Below are positions 62,703-64,000 of a stretch of 64,000 bases of DNA, piece after piece. The notes under the pieces are model-generated. The model was not told where the DNA came from. It was given only the letters and a program-made list of their open reading frames with translations, and did no database searches. The translations under genes were made by a program, and so were the position numbers. Location of the stretch: contig NZ_JAMWMR010000007.1 of assembly GCF_023887685.1 (NCBI RefSeq), positions 1 through 64,000 on the forward strand, read 5' to 3'. The stretch is from Streptomyces macrolidinus. GTDB lineage: Bacteria > Actinomycetota > Actinomycetes > Streptomycetales > Streptomycetaceae. The number at the start of each line of letters is the position of its first letter. Within the stretch, counting starts at the first letter, position 1.

Positions 62703-63278
62703 GTGACCGTCTCGGGCATCGATCGTCTGCACGCGCAGCTCAGCAGGCTGGAGGACATGTTCCCCGGCTATGTGACGGAGATCGTCGAGGGCAGCATCGT
62801 GCTGAACCCGGTCAGGCCGTTTCACGGGAAGACGATCCAGCAGGTGTGGACGCTGCTCGGGGAACAGCTTCCGGCGGAGTGGGCCATGGTGAGCGATGTG
62901 GCGTTCCCCTTCGACGACGCCAACGAGTTCTGCCCGGATCTCGCCGTCATCCCGGCCGAGGCGGAGGCCGAGAACCGCAGCGCGTACCCGTGCGACCTGA
63001 TCGAGTTCGTCGCCGAAGTGGTGTCCCCGGAGAGCGTGCGCCGCGACTACGAAGTGAAGCCGCGCTGGTACGCCTCCCGAGGCATCGCCAACTACCTGAT
63101 CTTCGACCCGCTCCAGGGTCACGCCGTCACGATGTGGAATCCGGGCCCCGAGGGCTACCGAGGTCGCGACACCATCCCCTACGGCCCCGATCTGATCATC
63201 GACTCCCCTCTCGGGAAGCTGACCCTCACCACCGCCCGCCTCCCCGTCGACCCGAAGGCGCGCCCCCGGCCCTGTTGA
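62703..63278 (+). CDS. Uma2-family endonuclease-like protein
   Basis: A 191-residue PD-(D/E)XK fold protein of the Uma2 family (DUF820). Visible are FCPDLAVIPAEAE (PD), IEFVAEVVSPESVRRDYEVK (E...K catalytic pair) and YASRGIANYLIFDP. Such genes are widespread in actinobacteria and of unknown biological target. GTG 62703 follows GGGAGG. It interrupts the menaquinone gene set, 46 nt after mqnP, so it may be on the same transcript. Confidence 0.88.
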   Translation: MTVSGIDRLHAQLSRLEDMFPGYVTEIVEGSIVLNPVRPFHGKTIQQVWTLLGEQLPAEWAMVSDVAFPFDDANEFCPDLAVIPAEAEAENRSAYPCDLIEFVAEVVSPESVRRDYEVKPRWYASRGIANYLIFDPLQGHAVTMWNPGPEGYRGRDTIPYGPDLIIDSPLGKLTLTTARLPVDPKARPRPC

Positions 63279-63369
63279 CATCGGGCACTCATCCCGCGGC
63301 CGTCGCCGGGCATATGCCCTGCCCCCCTGGGCCGGTTCTCGCTTCCGGGTGCCGGATAGGCTCGGTGTT

Positions 63370-64000
63370 GTGAACCCAGTCATGCCAGGAGACACGCCGC
63401 GCAGGCCTTGGATCGTGGGGGTGTCCGGCGCTTCCGGCACCCCGTATGCGGCTGCCGTGCTGCGCGGGCTCCTCGCCGCGGGGGAGAGCGTCGATCTCGT
63501 CGTCTCCCGGGCCGCGCGGCTCACGCTGCTGGACGAGACCGGCATCTCCTTCCGTGACGCGCACTGGCGGGAGGATCTGCGGGAGTGGCTGGAGCGGGGG
63601 GCCGACAGCAAGCCCGGCACCTTCGAGGTGGACCTCGACGGCGACCGCGTCCGGTACTGGAGCGCGGGCGACCTGGCCGCCGGGCCGTCCTCGGGGTCGT
63701 ACCCCGCGCGCGGCATGCTGATCGTGCCCGCCTCCACGGCCTGTGTGGCCGGGGTCGCACTGGGGCTGTCCAAGGATCTGTTGCAGCGGGCCGCGAGCGT
63801 CACGCTCAAGGAGGGGCGCCCGCTGGTCGTCGCGGTACGGGAGACCCCGCTGAGCGGCCAGACGCTACGGCAGTTGGTGGCGCTGGACGACGCGGGCGCC
63901 GTCGTCCTGCCGGCCACTCCGGCGTTCTACGCGGGGGCGACCCATATCCAGGATCTGGTGGACTTCGTCGCGGGGCGGGTGCTGGACGCGGCAGGGGTGC
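63370..64000 (+). CDS. mqnM: flavin prenyltransferase, UbiX family (3' end beyond the window)
   Basis: 210 codons and one further base are visible without a stop, so the gene runs off the window. IVGVSGASGTPYAAAVLRGL is the UbiX flavin-binding start, DLVVSRAARLTLLD follows, and VPASTACVAGVALGLSKDLL, GRPLVVAVRETPLSGQTLR and LPATPAFYAGATHIQDLVDF are family motifs. It prenylates FMN to make the cofactor for MqnL. GTG 63370 has no ribosome binding site and TAGGCT 8 nt upstream, so it may be leaderless. Confidence 0.9.
   Translation, partial: MNPVMPGDTPRRPWIVGVSGASGTPYAAAVLRGLLAAGESVDLVVSRAARLTLLDETGISFRDAHWREDLREWLERGADSKPGTFEVDLDGDRVRYWSAGDLAAGPSSGSYPARGMLIVPASTACVAGVALGLSKDLLQRAASVTLKEGRPLVVAVRETPLSGQTLRQLVALDDAGAVVLPATPAFYAGATHIQDLVDFVAGRVLDAAGV

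Noticed and set aside
1..64000. A breakpoint joining two distant ancestral chromosome regions near 36.7 kb
   Set aside because: From memory the left genes (hem/bldN/lysS) and right genes (hemL/ccs/mqn) are far apart in a model Streptomyces, but I cannot verify this without genomes, so it is not claimed. A synteny comparison would decide.

Overview
The window is a high-GC actinobacterial chromosome segment, almost certainly Streptomyces. The evidence is very strong G/C third-position bias, frequent GTG starts, and marker genes: bldN with its anti-sigma gene rsbN, a BldC-like small helix-turn-helix protein, rex-hemA-hemC-hemD-hemB, XRE/DUF397 pairs, two DUF574-type methyltransferases, tandem DUF3558 lipoproteins, and futalosine-pathway menaquinone genes. 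No rRNA or tRNA gene and no true CRISPR array was seen.

Layout. 0-6.2 kb: MFS transporter, AcuC-type deacetylase, small HTH protein, a 32-residue basic ribosomal-type protein, NAD-dependent epimerase and PlsC-type acyltransferase, all on the plus strand. 6.3-10.1 kb (minus): rsbN, bldN and a HAD phosphatase; a sequence matching the BldN promoter type lies before rsbN. 10.2-17.2 kb (plus): glutaredoxin-like protein, then rex with its own operator, hemA, hemC and hemD joined by 4-nt stop/start overlaps, then hemB. This couples tetrapyrrole synthesis to NADH/NAD+ sensing. 17.2-29.2 kb: lipoproteins, a membrane XRE protein, paired methyltransferases, argS, lysS, a DUF2637 membrane protein and two DUF3558 lipoproteins.

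29.4-36.7 kb is the accessory part. A full-length rtcB with an unusual 21-residue insertion is followed by about 5.8 kb of poorly conserved genes: hypotheticals, a headless XRE regulator, an MFS pump and a decayed IS5-type transposase with its partner ORF. The stretch ends in a second, in-frame 3' end of rtcB (100 codons). This looks like an islet inserted at, or recombined through, rtcB.

36.7-47.6 kb: SDR oxidoreductase with a coupled small membrane protein, YnfA-like protein, AraC-type regulator, two-component system, APC-type permease, secreted Ig-like protein, hemL and a histidine phosphatase. 47.7-53.8 kb: a Tat-type lipoprotein with a NodB-like fold behind a large stem-loop that can mask its ribosome binding site, then the system II cytochrome c maturation cluster resA-ccdA-resB-ccsB. 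HemL supplies the heme precursor that this cluster ultimately uses. 53.9-60 kb: SRPBCC protein, a P-loop ATPase coupled to a membrane-anchored periplasmic-binding-type receptor, and XRE plus two tandemly duplicated DUF397 genes. 60.2-64 kb: menaquinone genes mqnL (UbiD), mqnP (UbiA) and mqnM (UbiX, running off the window), with a Uma2 nuclease-like gene between them and a solitary CRISPR-repeat-like unit before mqnP.

Four related palindromic, MITE-like repeats (38.3, 49.0, 49.2 and 60.0 kb) mark the right half; two of them abut the stop codon of the neighbouring gene. Many gene ends carry strong GC-rich hairpins, several placed between convergent genes. All family assignments come from reading the sequence and from general knowledge; no database search was run.
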